The notes: a model not told the origin generated them from the letters alone. A DNA stretch of 32,839 bases from Flavobacteriia bacterium (GCA_004293045.1 RDXY01000019.1:1-32839), one strand, 5' to 3'. Shown: positions 7,729 through 17,080, numbered from the stretch's first letter. A program made the numbers and translations.

Positions 7729-9402
7729 ATGAGCGAAACAGTTAAACAAGGACATCCAAAGGGACTTTGGGTATTATTTGGAACCGAAATGTGGGAACGA
7801 TTCAATTTCTACGGAATGCGAGCCATCTTAACCTTATTTATGGTAAATTCATTATTAATGAAAGAAGCAGATGCCTCTTTAATTTACGGAGGGTTTTTAG
7901 GTTTATGTTATTTAACGCCTATGCTAGGTGGATTTGTAGCTGACAGATTCTTAGGAAATAGAAATTGCATTATGCTTGGAGGATTAATGATGGCAGCAGG
8001 ACAATTTTTATTGTTTATTAGTGCAACTGTTTTTACTTCCAATATTGAATTAGCAAAAATTTTACTTTGGGTTGCATTAGGTATTATCATTTTTGGTAAT
8101 GGTTTCTTTAAACCAAATATTTCTTCAATGGTAGGAAGTTTATATCCTAAACAAGAAAAAAACAAATTAGACACAGCATTTACCATTTTTTATATGGGAA
8201 TTAACTTAGGCGCTTTCTTAGGTCAATTAATTTGTCCCATTGTAGGAGATGTTAAAGACGCTGGAGGGATAAGAGATATTTATGCTTTTAAATGGGGATT
8301 CTTAGCGGCTGCTATAGCCATGGTTTTAGGAACTATGGTTTTCTTTTATTTAAAAAATAAATACGTAATTACTCCTGAAGGAAGACCAATTGGTGGTTTA
8401 CCATCAAAAAATGATGCTTCAGATTTTGAAGAAGGAGAATCTCAAAAAGCAGTATTTTCAAAGAATGCTTTAATAGGAGCAGTTGTTGCTTTCGTAGGAT
8501 TAGGATTCTTATTTCATTATGCATTTGGGCAGAATATTATTTATGCAATAATTTATGCAAGTGGTTTGTCTTTGGCTGGATTAATTATCTCAGACACCTC
8601 ATTAACTAAAATAGAAAGAGATAGAATTTTAGTAATTTACATAGTTGCCTTTTTTGTTATCTTTTTCTGGGCAGCCTTTGAACAAGCCGGTTCTTCATTA
8701 ACTTTTATTGCAGATAATCAAACAGATAGAAATTTCTTTGGTTGGAATATGCCGCCATCTATGGTGCAAATCTTCAATGGATTATTCGTAGTAATGTTCG
8801 CAGTACCTTTTAGTATGTTATGGGATAAATTAAGAGCCAATAACAGAGAACCGATTTCTCCTTTTAAACAAGCTATTGGTTTACTTTTAATTGCTGTTTC
8901 CTATTTTATAATCGCTCACAACGTAAAAGATTTAGGGAATAATGGTTTATTAGCCATTAAGTGGTTAATCTTATTGTACTTAATACAAACGTGTGCAGAA
9001 TTATGTTTATCTCCAATTGGTTTATCATTGGTTGGTAAATTATCTCCAAAACGCTTTTCTTCTTTATTATACGGCGTTTTCTTCTTATCAAACGCAGCTG
9101 GATATGCGTTAGCAGGAACATTAGGTTCTATTATGCCTGCAACTGGAGACAAATTTAACAAAGCAAAAGAATTAGGTATCGATTTACAAGCCGTTTTAGA
9201 TAAGAAAATAGTACCAACTAAAGATCAGCTAGCACTTTTAGATACAAATCAAATTAGCCCAACTAATCCAGTTTTTGCTGGTTTTGAAATTCATAATTTG
9301 TTTGAATTTTTTATGGTCTTCGTAATTTTATGTGGTATTGCAGCTGCAATCTTATTCGCATTAACACCAAGATTGAAAAAAATGATGCACGGTATTAACT
9401 AG
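7729..9402 (+). CDS. Proton-coupled peptide transporter, POT/PTR family (first of three)
   Basis: A 557-residue inner-membrane transporter of the major facilitator superfamily that imports di- and tripeptides with protons. The POT signature EMWERFNFYG (20-29) on helix 1 carries the ExxERF proton-coupling residues. GGFVADRFLGNR and NGFFKPNISSMVG are the family loop and helix-4 motifs, and CAELCLSPIGLSLVGKLSP is the helix-10 PTR2 motif. Many hydrophobic helices are evident throughout, and a polar linker (about 218-245) separates the two halves. It starts 29 bases after the dipeptidyl peptidase and is probably cotranscribed with it. A strong hairpin terminator follows at 9433-9461, before the second transporter. 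Confidence 0.95.
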   Translation: MSETVKQGHPKGLWVLFGTEMWERFNFYGMRAILTLFMVNSLLMKEADASLIYGGFLGLCYLTPMLGGFVADRFLGNRNCIMLGGLMMAAGQFLLFISATVFTSNIELAKILLWVALGIIIFGNGFFKPNISSMVGSLYPKQEKNKLDTAFTIFYMGINLGAFLGQLICPIVGDVKDAGGIRDIYAFKWGFLAAAIAMVLGTMVFFYLKNKYVITPEGRPIGGLPSKNDASDFEEGESQKAVFSKNALIGAVVAFVGLGFLFHYAFGQNIIYAIIYASGLSLAGLIISDTSLTKIERDRILVIYIVAFFVIFFWAAFEQAGSSLTFIADNQTDRNFFGWNMPPSMVQIFNGLFVVMFAVPFSMLWDKLRANNREPISPFKQAIGLLLIAVSYFIIAHNVKDLGNNGLLAIKWLILLYLIQTCAELCLSPIGLSLVGKLSPKRFSSLLYGVFFLSNAAGYALAGTLGSIMPATGDKFNKAKELGIDLQAVLDKKIVPTKDQLALLDTNQISPTNPVFAGFEIHNLFEFFMVFVILCGIAAAILFALTPRLKKMMHGIN

Positions 9403-9432
9403 TTATTTTATAAAATATTTTTTATATCTTTC

Positions 9433-9461
9433 AAGCTCCGATAATATCGGAGCTTTTTTTT
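9433..9461 (+). terminator. Intrinsic terminator between first and second peptide transporter
   Basis: A perfect 10-base-pair stem AAGCTCCGAT / ATCGGAGCTT with the three-base loop AAT is followed by a run of T (9454-9461). This is a canonical rho-independent terminator 30 bases after the stop of the first transporter and 22 bases before the ATG of the second. No recognisable promoter fits between the T-run and that ATG. Confidence 0.9.
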
Positions 9462-9483
9462 AACTTAAAAAAACAAAAATAGT

Positions 9484-11142
9484 ATGTGGAAATCACACCC
9501 AAAGGCATTGCCTTACTTATTTTTATCTGAAATGTGGGAACGTTTTGGCTATTACTTAATGATTGGAATTTTTACACTTTATCTTAAAGATGTCGAATCT
9601 GGTTTTGCTTTAACAGAAAAAGAGGCCTCAGATTTATATGGAACTTTCATCGCTCTAGTTTTTTTAACACCTTTCATTGGAGGGTTGGTAGCAGATAGAT
9701 ATTGGGGATATAAAAAATCGATAATTATTGGAGGATTGATGATGGGTATAGGGTATTTATTAATGGGAATACACAATATTACTATGCTTTATGTAGCCAT
9801 GACACTTGTAATTATTGGAAATGGATTCTTCAAACCAAATATTTCTACACTTTTAGGTAATTTCTATTCTGAAGAGCAGTACAAAGACAAAAAAGATGAA
9901 GGCTATAATATTTTCTATATGGGAATTAATGTTGGCGCTTTTATTTGTAACTTTTTTGGAGCCGCTTTACAAATTTTACTTGGCTGGCAATATGCGTTTA
10001 TGGCCGCTGGAGTTGGAATGTTTATTGGAGTAATTGTTTTCTTATTAGGAACCAAACATTACGGAAACAAAACAGATAAAAAAGGAACACAAGAAGGCGA
10101 TATGCCATTTTATAAAATTGTATTATTTATTTTATTACCCTCTGCCGTTTTTGGAATTATTGGTTGGTTACTAAAAGGGGTTGCTTCTGACACTAACTTA
10201 AATAGTTCTGTTTTTGGATCGGACAGTACGGATGCCTTTATTTTTGCTTGTATTCCCGTTATCTTTTTCTATGGTAGCTTATATTTTAAAGCAAAAGCAG
10301 AAGACAAAAGACCAATTGGTGCTTTATTAACCATATTTTCTGTAGTAATTTTGTTTTGGGCGGTTTTCAAACTAAATGGTTCGGCGCTTACTACTTGGGC
10401 AGATAGATATACCGATAGAGAAATTTCTGGGACAACTAAATCTGTTTTCAACAATCTTAAATTAGCAAAAGAAATTGATTATAAAAAAGATTCAACTGAA
10501 TTATACGATGCCGCTTTTCGAATTCAAAAAGAAAATGGAGTGGTGCAAAAAACAGTGGATTATCCAATATACTTTAGAAATGTAGCCCAAGAAAAATTAC
10601 CTAAAGAAGAAGCTAAAGTTTCTATTTGGGCCACCAATTTAAGCCAATCGATTAATCCGGGATGGGTAATTATTTTAACGCCTTTAGTGGTTGCATTATT
10701 TACCTTTTTACGAGGAAGAAAAAAAGAACCATCCACTCCAACAAAAATTGCATTCGGATTATTAATTTCTGCCTTATCCGTTTTAGTAATGATTGCAGCG
10801 GTTAATATGGGTGCAAATGGTACTGAAAAAGTAAGTGTTTGGTGGCTGGTGGCCAATTACGGAATCATTACAATTGGAGAACTATTTCTAAGTCCGATGG
10901 GATTGTCGGTTGTATCCAAATTGAGTCCGACAAATATTACATCATTAATGATGGGTGGTTGGTTTTTATCTACTTCAATCGGAAATAAATTAAGTGGTGT
11001 ATTGGCCAGTCTTTGGGATACGTACGATAACAAACAAGATTTCTTTTGGATTAATTTCGGATTATTAATGTTTGCCACTTTATTGATGTTCGTGTTGTTA
11101 AAACAATTAAATGGGGTAATGAAAGAAAAAGGAATTAACTAA
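9484..11142 (+). CDS. Proton-coupled peptide transporter, POT/PTR family (second of three)
   Basis: A 552-residue inner-membrane peptide:proton symporter. Helix 1 has EMWERFGYYL (16-25), so the ExxERF coupling motif is kept but the usual terminal glycine is leucine. GGLVADRYWGYKK, GNGFFKPNISTLLG and GELFLSPMGLSVVSKLSP match the other POT motifs. Compared with its neighbours it has an extra soluble stretch of roughly 80-90 residues (about 304-392, rich in charged residues), placed between helices of the C-terminal half and predicted to be a loop. Its stop overlaps the start of the third transporter in TAATG, so the two are translationally coupled. Substrate preference may differ from the neighbours, but this cannot be read from sequence. 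Confidence 0.94.
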   Translation: MWKSHPKALPYLFLSEMWERFGYYLMIGIFTLYLKDVESGFALTEKEASDLYGTFIALVFLTPFIGGLVADRYWGYKKSIIIGGLMMGIGYLLMGIHNITMLYVAMTLVIIGNGFFKPNISTLLGNFYSEEQYKDKKDEGYNIFYMGINVGAFICNFFGAALQILLGWQYAFMAAGVGMFIGVIVFLLGTKHYGNKTDKKGTQEGDMPFYKIVLFILLPSAVFGIIGWLLKGVASDTNLNSSVFGSDSTDAFIFACIPVIFFYGSLYFKAKAEDKRPIGALLTIFSVVILFWAVFKLNGSALTTWADRYTDREISGTTKSVFNNLKLAKEIDYKKDSTELYDAAFRIQKENGVVQKTVDYPIYFRNVAQEKLPKEEAKVSIWATNLSQSINPGWVIILTPLVVALFTFLRGRKKEPSTPTKIAFGLLISALSVLVMIAAVNMGANGTEKVSVWWLVANYGIITIGELFLSPMGLSVVSKLSPTNITSLMMGGWFLSTSIGNKLSGVLASLWDTYDNKQDFFWINFGLLMFATLLMFVLLKQLNGVMKEKGIN

Positions 11143-12644
11143 TGCAAACTATAGAAGAAATTCAAAACTTTAAAGGCAAATACCCAAAACAATTGTGGTA
11201 TTTGTTTTTCTCCGAAATGTGGGAACGCTTCTGTTTTTATGGAATGCGAGGTATGTTAGTAGTATTTATGGTCAACCATTTGTCTATGGACGAAGAAGTA
11301 GCCAATTTACAATATGGTGCCACACAAGCTTGGGTATATGCTTTCACTTTTATTGGTGGTTTGTTTGCCGATAAAATTCTTGGTTTACGAAAATCACTTT
11401 TCTGGGGTGGAATTTTAATGATTATTGGAAGCATCATTTTAGCGATAGATCCAAAAACTCTGTTTTTTACAGGAATTGGGTTTACAATCGTAGGTACTGG
11501 ATTCTTTAAACCAAATATTTCATCAATGGTCGGGCAATTATATAAAGAGTACGATCCAAGACGTGATGCCGGATTTTCTTTTTTTTATATGGGTGTAAAT
11601 TTAGGCGCATTAATTGGAGGTTACATTTGTATAGCTGTTGCTGAAGGTTCCTTATGGCAATCGATTGTTCCAGAGCATTTAAAATGGAATGTAGGTTTTG
11701 GTTTTGCTGCCTTAGTAATGATTGTAAGTTTATTGACTTTTACAAAAACACAAAAAAGTTTAGCAAGTATTGGACTTTCTCCTTTAGCGCATCTTGATGT
11801 TTCTAGAAAAAAATTATTGGAAAACATAACCTATTTAGGTTCAATTTTAGTAATTCCGTTAGTAATCATAATGGTTGGAAACACCATTTATACTGATTAT
11901 TTTATGTATGCAATTGGACCTATTTCTATTTTGTATTTATTGTACGAAATGAGAAATTTTACTTTAGTGGAAAATAAAAAATTAATTGCAGCTTTGGTTT
12001 TTATACTTTTCTCAATTGTATTTTGGGCGTTTTTTGAACAAAGTGGCGGTTCCTTAAGTTTATTTGCTGCAAACAATTTAAATAATACGGTTGCTGGTAT
12101 AGAATTAAGTCCCAATGGCGTAAATAATTCTGCAAATTCTTTCTTTGTGATTGCTTTTGCTGCTTTAGTAGGATTAGTTTGGCTGTGGTTATCTAAAAGA
12201 AAAATAGAGCCCAATACTATTATAAAATTTGGTTTGGCTTTTTTATTTTTAGCTGGTGGATTCTGGATTTTTTATTATACTAAGTTTTTTGCTGATGCTT
12301 CAGGAAAAACATCATTAGATTTATTTACCTTCGGATGGTTCATAATTACTTTTGGTGAGTTATGCTTATCGCCTATTGGAATGAGTGCCATGACAAAATT
12401 ATCACCACAAAAAACACAAGCGGTAATTATGGGAATGTGGTTTTTAGCTAGTGCGTACGGGCAATATTTTGCAGGAATTTTAGGTGCTAATATTGCAAAA
12501 GCATCGAAAAACGCAAGTAATTTAGAAAAACTTAATACCTATGCTGACGGATATTATCAATTAGCCATTTATGCCTTAATCGCTGGATTGGTTTTGATAT
12601 TAATTTCGCCATTTGTAAAAAAACTAATGCAAGATGTAAAGTAA
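11142..12644 (+). CDS. Proton-coupled peptide transporter, POT/PTR family (third of three)
   Basis: A 500-residue inner-membrane transporter of the POT/PTR family with helix-1 motif EMWERFCFYG (25-34), GGLFADKILGLRKS, GTGFFKPNISSMVG and GELCLSPIGMSAMTKLSP. It is the most compact of the three and lacks the large loop of the second. The ATG overlaps the stop of the preceding gene by one base (TAATG), so translation is coupled. The unit as a whole (peptidase plus three importers) suggests use of extracellular or periplasmic peptides as carbon and nitrogen source. No hairpin is visible between its stop and the thioredoxin-like gene, which has its own promoter. Confidence 0.94.
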   Translation: MQTIEEIQNFKGKYPKQLWYLFFSEMWERFCFYGMRGMLVVFMVNHLSMDEEVANLQYGATQAWVYAFTFIGGLFADKILGLRKSLFWGGILMIIGSIILAIDPKTLFFTGIGFTIVGTGFFKPNISSMVGQLYKEYDPRRDAGFSFFYMGVNLGALIGGYICIAVAEGSLWQSIVPEHLKWNVGFGFAALVMIVSLLTFTKTQKSLASIGLSPLAHLDVSRKKLLENITYLGSILVIPLVIIMVGNTIYTDYFMYAIGPISILYLLYEMRNFTLVENKKLIAALVFILFSIVFWAFFEQSGGSLSLFAANNLNNTVAGIELSPNGVNNSANSFFVIAFAALVGLVWLWLSKRKIEPNTIIKFGLAFLFLAGGFWIFYYTKFFADASGKTSLDLFTFGWFIITFGELCLSPIGMSAMTKLSPQKTQAVIMGMWFLASAYGQYFAGILGANIAKASKNASNLEKLNTYADGYYQLAIYALIAGLVLILISPFVKKLMQDVK

Positions 12645-12645
12645 C

Positions 12646-12679
12646 TTGCTTTTAATAGCTCACAATTTATATATATTTG
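12646..12679 (+). promoter_or_regulatory. Promoter of thioredoxin-like gene (TTG, 23 bases, TATATTTG)
   Basis: TTG at 12646-12648 lies 23 bases before TATATTTG at 12672-12679. Both elements and the spacing fit the Flavobacterium consensus TTG-N17-23-TAnnTTTG. The ATG follows 24 bases after the -7 box, so the leader is short. Confidence 0.7.
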
Positions 12680-12703
12680 TAAAATAATAACAAGACAGGA
12701 ATC

Positions 12704-13168
12704 ATGAAAAAAATAATTTTAATATTCACTTTTTTATTTAGTGGATTCATCGCCCAAAGTCAGGAATTAAAGTGGTACACAGACCTGTCTGTTGCTACCG
12801 ATTTATCGATTAAAGAAAACAAACCTATGTTTTTATTTTTCACAGGTTCCGATTGGTGTGGTTGGTGTATTCGATTACAAAATGAAGTTTTTAAAACACC
12901 AGAATTTATAAAATGGGCTTCCAATAATGTAATTTTAGTAGAATTAGACTTCCCAAGAAAAAACGAACAAACAGATGCGGTGAAAATGCAAAATGCACAA
13001 CTACAACAACAATTACAAGTTAGAGGTTATCCTACAGTTTGGTTTGTAAGTGCCACCAAAACAGCCGATGCCAAAGTAAATTTAAATGCCCTAGGAAGTT
13101 CAGGGTATTTAGCTGGTGGCCCGCAAGTTTGGCTAGAAAACGCCAATCAAATTATCAAAAAAAAGTAA
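12704..13168 (+). CDS. Exported thioredoxin-fold protein with CGWC active site
   Basis: A 154-residue thioredoxin-family protein. A signal peptide MKKIILIFTFLFSGFIAQSQ directs it out of the cytosol. The redox motif WCGWC (C52 and C55) lies in FTGSDWCGWCIRLQNEVF, followed by a region with VELDFPRKNEQ and the cis-proline segment RGYPTVWFV. This is the pattern of periplasmic thioredoxin_7-type proteins that keep other envelope proteins reduced or isomerise disulfides. It is monocistronic by promoter position and converges with comEC; the stops are one base apart with no terminator visible. Its partner proteins are unknown. Confidence 0.92.
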   Translation: MKKIILIFTFLFSGFIAQSQELKWYTDLSVATDLSIKENKPMFLFFTGSDWCGWCIRLQNEVFKTPEFIKWASNNVILVELDFPRKNEQTDAVKMQNAQLQQQLQVRGYPTVWFVSATKTADAKVNLNALGSSGYLAGGPQVWLENANQIIKKK

Positions 13169-13169
13169 T

Positions 13170-15179
13170 TTATTTCCATCTATAAAATCCCTTTTCGGTT
13201 GTGGCATGAAAAGGGATTTTTTCTTGCTCACAAGTGGCTTTCCAAAGTTTTATATAACTTTTATAATTAGATCCATCTGCAATTATTTGCTTTGGTTTAA
13301 TGGTTGAAATCAACCGATTCAAATTAATTTTTGGCGATTGAATTAGCACCACAATTTCTGGTTTTTGTTTTGTATTATACACCCCTAAACTATCAATACA
13401 AAGGATTTTTTTCTTAAAACTATAAACGTTTTTTATAGGCTCTATTCTATAATTTTTAACAAACTTACCTCTTGTATATGTTTGTATTGAAGATTTAGAA
13501 TTAGCAAAATCATTCGTATAAAAAACAGATTCATTGTTTTTTGTTGCAACAAACAACGAATTTTTAGTACTATTAAAAACGCCAAATTCATTATTATTTT
13601 TTTCATTAGAATTCAGTAAAAAATAGCCCAATTGAAATATAATTATAGAAACTAATATCGGCTTGAAATTTTTACTTTTCGGAAAGTATATAAAATATAC
13701 TAATGCAGCTATAATTAAATATAACAACAATACTAACGCTTCATGAAAAGCAATGTTTTTAATAATAAAAATATCAAATTTTACAATCCAGGTGGTAAAA
13801 ACGTTCATTGTTTCAATTAAAAAATTGACTAGCATACTCAAATAAGCCGCTATTTCAGGAAACAAAAAATTGAAAGGAATCAATGCCAATCCTAAAATTA
13901 AAATAAGACTCGAAAGCGGAATCGCAATCAAATTAGCCAATAAAAACAATAATGGAAATTGTCCAAAATAATAAAGCGTTAAGGGTAACACACCAATTTG
14001 AGCCACTATAGAAATGAGTAATAATTCTTTAATTTTTAAGATTACTTTATGTTTAGAATAACTGTATTTTCTAACAAAAGGCTGAAAAACTACAATACTT
14101 AAAACAGCAGCAAAACTCAATTGAAATCCAACATCAAAAAGATAATTTGGATTGTATACTAACAATAGTAAAGCGGAAACGGCTAAAGAATTATAAATAT
14201 TAGCTTGGCGATTGACAATTTTTGCTAATGCGACAACAGAAAACATCACCGCAGCACGAACAATTGAAGCAGAAAATCCGGCTAAAATAGCATAAAACCA
14301 CAAAACACTTAATGAGAATAAAAAAATATACAATTTACCTTTTTTAAATCGAAGTAATGGTTTTGTTAGCCAAAGTATAATTCCATAAATTAAGGCGATA
14401 TGCAACCCAGAAATAGCTAAAATATGAATAATGCCTGCTTGTGTATATGAATTGCTAATTTCTTTGGATACTTCCGTTTTTTCACCAAAAACCAATGCCA
14501 TTAATAGATTGTAATTGTCTTTTTTAAAGCATTTTACATCATAACTTTTTAATAATTTCGATTTAATGAAATGTATATAATAATAAAAATTTGTGTCTTT
14601 TGAAACATAAATTGTATTTGTCTTTTTGATTTTTATTTCATGAAAAACATTCTGATTTTTTAAATATTTAGCATAATCAAATTGATTTGGATTTAATGCG
14701 TTTTGAAGTAATTTTGGTGTTTCAAATACCTTTATTTTGTTGCCAACCTCTATTTCTGTTTTCTGTTTTTTTGGCACGTAAAGAAGTATTTTACCTATAC
14801 AATTTTGCTCATTAATATGCTCTGCCTTTAAAATAAATTTATCATAATAGGTTGTTGATTTTAATTTTTCAGTCACCACCCCTTGAACAATATTTTTTTC
14901 TGAAATAAAAGTAGAAATATGCGTTTTCAAATTCATTTGAACATTGAAATAACTTGAAAGAACGCCTAAATTTAAACACAAAAGCACTACAAAACTTTCA
15001 AAAAACAAGGAATTTAATTTCTTTTTAACATTAATAAAATATCCAATGCCAAAACAAATTACATTTATAACCAATCCAATGAAAATATAAACCAAGGTAA
15101 TTGGTACATAATATTGAATTAAAATTCCAATACTAAAACCGCCAAGTATCGGAACAATTGGGAATTTAATAAATTTCAT
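13170..15179 (-). CDS. comEC: ComEC/Rec2 family DNA-uptake channel protein
   Basis: A 669-residue polytopic inner-membrane protein. Two or three helices at the N-terminus are followed by a soluble OB-like region (about 80-200, DUF4131 type). The competence domain comes next, with diagnostic HILAISGLH (252-260), GFSASIVRAAVMF (301-313) and DVGFQLSFAAVLSIVVF. The chain ends with about 130 residues of soluble sequence and has no metallo-beta-lactamase HxHxDH motif, so it is the Bacteroidota-type short form without the nuclease-like domain. In transformable bacteria ComEC passes single-stranded DNA across the inner membrane. It is 80 bases downstream of the C40 peptidase gene and may be cotranscribed with lpxB. 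Confidence 0.93.
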   Translation of the reverse strand: MKFIKFPIVPILGGFSIGILIQYYVPITLVYIFIGLVINVICFGIGYFINVKKKLNSLFFESFVVLLCLNLGVLSSYFNVQMNLKTHISTFISEKNIVQGVVTEKLKSTTYYDKFILKAEHINEQNCIGKILLYVPKKQKTEIEVGNKIKVFETPKLLQNALNPNQFDYAKYLKNQNVFHEIKIKKTNTIYVSKDTNFYYYIHFIKSKLLKSYDVKCFKKDNYNLLMALVFGEKTEVSKEISNSYTQAGIIHILAISGLHIALIYGIILWLTKPLLRFKKGKLYIFLFSLSVLWFYAILAGFSASIVRAAVMFSVVALAKIVNRQANIYNSLAVSALLLLVYNPNYLFDVGFQLSFAAVLSIVVFQPFVRKYSYSKHKVILKIKELLLISIVAQIGVLPLTLYYFGQFPLLFLLANLIAIPLSSLILILGLALIPFNFLFPEIAAYLSMLVNFLIETMNVFTTWIVKFDIFIIKNIAFHEALVLLLYLIIAALVYFIYFPKSKNFKPILVSIIIFQLGYFLLNSNEKNNNEFGVFNSTKNSLFVATKNNESVFYTNDFANSKSSIQTYTRGKFVKNYRIEPIKNVYSFKKKILCIDSLGVYNTKQKPEIVVLIQSPKINLNRLISTIKPKQIIADGSNYKSYIKLWKATCEQEKIPFHATTEKGFYRWK

Positions 15180-15259
15180 TATTAGTAGGTTCGTTAAACT
15201 AGAAAAACAATTGGGGATAGTTTTTTTAGTAAAAAATTTTGAAAATAAGTGGCTAACGT

Positions 15260-15931
15260 TTACTCTAAAATCCTATTTACACCAACAAAAGTTCTAGCAT
15301 AATAACTTTCAGAAGTAGAGGAATACACTACCCCACTACTTGTAGAAGAATGAATGAATTTAATCACCCCATTTGAATTTTCTGTTACTATTCCAACATG
15401 ACTTATGTAGCTACCATTGGTCTTAAAAAAAATTAAATCGCCTGCCTTGGCGTCTTTTTTTAAGATACGTTTTCCAATTTGTGCCATTTCTGCTGAATTT
15501 CTTGGCAATGAAATATCAAATTGATTTAGCGTATAGGTTACAAAACCAGAACAATCAAAACCAGCTGGAGTAGTACCTCCACCTCGATATGGCGAACCTA
15601 AACTTTCTGCCGCAACATTAAGAATTTGTTGCTTTATGTAGTCTGAAACTTCAAAGGTAGGCGTAAAATCTTGTGGTGTTTCTTCTTCAACCACTACTTT
15701 TATTTTGGATTGTTCAATACTATCTTGTGCCGCTTTTTGTTTTGCTTTTTCAAGAGCTTTTAATTCTTTTTTAGTAGGTTTTGCAGGTTTTTCTAATCCT
15801 GTTTTTTCAGTAAATGAATAACTTCCCGTTTTTAAAGCCACTTGTTTGGAAGTAACAATTGCAGGCTTCTGTAAGGATTTACAACTGTATAAAAAAACAG
15901 CTAGAAAAAAAATATAAATTGATTTATTCAT
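15260..15931 (-). CDS. C40 family (NlpC/P60) peptidoglycan peptidase, lipoprotein
   Basis: A 223-residue envelope hydrolase that cleaves peptide stems in peptidoglycan. The N-terminus MNKSIYIFFLAVFLYSCKS has a lipobox with Cys17, so it is probably membrane-anchored. A lysine- and alanine-rich linker (about 45-80) looks like a flexible or coiled spacer. The NlpC/P60 domain occupies about 100-223, with catalytic Cys127 in GFDCSGFV, His178 in ISHVGIV and a third polar residue, His194, in KFIHSST. It lies 27 bases downstream of lpxB on the same strand, so cotranscription is likely. Bond specificity cannot be fixed from the sequence. Confidence 0.94.
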   Translation of the reverse strand: MNKSIYIFFLAVFLYSCKSLQKPAIVTSKQVALKTGSYSFTEKTGLEKPAKPTKKELKALEKAKQKAAQDSIEQSKIKVVVEEETPQDFTPTFEVSDYIKQQILNVAAESLGSPYRGGGTTPAGFDCSGFVTYTLNQFDISLPRNSAEMAQIGKRILKKDAKAGDLIFFKTNGSYISHVGIVTENSNGVIKFIHSSTSSGVVYSSTSESYYARTFVGVNRILE

Positions 15932-15958
15932 GATTTGGGGAGTTTATGAAGTTTAAAT

Positions 15959-17080
15959 TTACAAATTATTTTTAATTGAAGAAAGTATTCCATTCGCCGT
16001 TTTTTCACTTGCGCCTTTTCCTCCTAGTTTTTGTTCCAAAATGTCGTACTCATTTTGAATGAGTTCTCTGGTATTTCCAGAAATAATTTTATGCAATTCA
16101 GATGCTAAATTTTTAGAATTTAATTCCTTTTGAATGAGTTCTTTCACCACTTCTTTATCCATTATTAAATTGACTAAAGAAATGAATTTTAAAGTAATAA
16201 TGCGTTTTGCAATTTCATAAGAAATTTTGTTTGCTTTGTAACATACAATTTGTGGTACTTTAAACAATGCCGTTTCCAAAGTGGCTGTTCCCGAAGTTAC
16301 TAAAGCCGCGTGAGAGACACTTAGTAAATCATAAGTTTTATTACTTACAAATTTTACATTTTCCGTGGTTAAAAATGTTTTGTAAAACGAAAATTCTTGA
16401 CTTGGGGCGCCAGCAATTACAAATTGATATTCAGGAAATTTTACTACAACCGAAAGCATTATGGAAAGCATTTTTTCAATTTCTTGTTTTCTGCTTCCTG
16501 GCAATAAAGCAATTATGGGCTGATTGGTTAAATTATTTTCTGCAGTAAATTTCTCAAAAGTAATTTTTTTCCGATCTGATATAGCATCAATTAATGGATG
16601 CCCAACAAATTCAACTGGGAAATTATGTTTTTTCTCATAAAAATCTTTTTCAAAAGGCAAAATCACATACATTTTATCGATATCACGTTTGATGTCTTTA
16701 ATGCGATTTTCTTTCCAAGCCCAAATTTGAGGGGAAATATAATATTGGTTTTGCATTCCTAATTTCTTAGCCCATTTTGCAATTCGCATATTAAATCCAG
16801 GGTAATCTATATAAATTATGGTATCGGGATTAAACTGCAAAATATCTTTTTTACAAACAGAAATATTACCTAAAATGGTTCGCAAATTCATAATCACCTC
16901 AGCAAAACCCATAAATGCTAATTCTCGGTAATGTTTTACTAAAGTTCCGCCCACATGTTGCATTAAATCGCCACCCCAAAAACGAATTTCTGCAGTTGGA
17001 TCTTTAGCTAAAATGGCTTTCATTAAGTTGGAACCGTGCAAATCGCCTGAGGCCTCACCAGCTAGTATGTAATATTTCAT
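15959..17080 (-). CDS. lpxB: Lipid-A-disaccharide synthase
   Basis: A 373-residue glycosyltransferase (GT19) that joins UDP-2,3-diacylglucosamine and lipid X into the lipid A disaccharide on the cytosolic face of the inner membrane. The N-terminal signature MKYYILAGEASGDLHGSNLM, the central YYISPQIWAWKENRIK, and LLPGSRKQEIEKM followed by TSGTATLETALF are all characteristic. Length is normal for the family. It is preceded by the serine hydrolase gene (33-base gap) and followed by the C40 lipoprotein gene (27-base gap), all on the minus strand, so outer-membrane and wall functions are grouped. No defect is visible. Confidence 0.97.
   Translation of the reverse strand: MKYYILAGEASGDLHGSNLMKAILAKDPTAEIRFWGGDLMQHVGGTLVKHYRELAFMGFAEVIMNLRTILGNISVCKKDILQFNPDTIIYIDYPGFNMRIAKWAKKLGMQNQYYISPQIWAWKENRIKDIKRDIDKMYVILPFEKDFYEKKHNFPVEFVGHPLIDAISDRKKITFEKFTAENNLTNQPIIALLPGSRKQEIEKMLSIMLSVVVKFPEYQFVIAGAPSQEFSFYKTFLTTENVKFVSNKTYDLLSVSHAALVTSGTATLETALFKVPQIVCYKANKISYEIAKRIITLKFISLVNLIMDKEVVKELIQKELNSKNLASELHKIISGNTRELIQNEYDILEQKLGGKGASEKTANGILSSIKNNL

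Noticed and set aside
13160..13175. Terminator between the thioredoxin-like gene and comEC
   Set aside because: The stops are one base apart and no hairpin fits; only an A-run is present.
16267..16548. Plus-strand 93-residue reading frame inside lpxB
   Set aside because: It is antisense to a well-conserved lpxB region and has no independent support.
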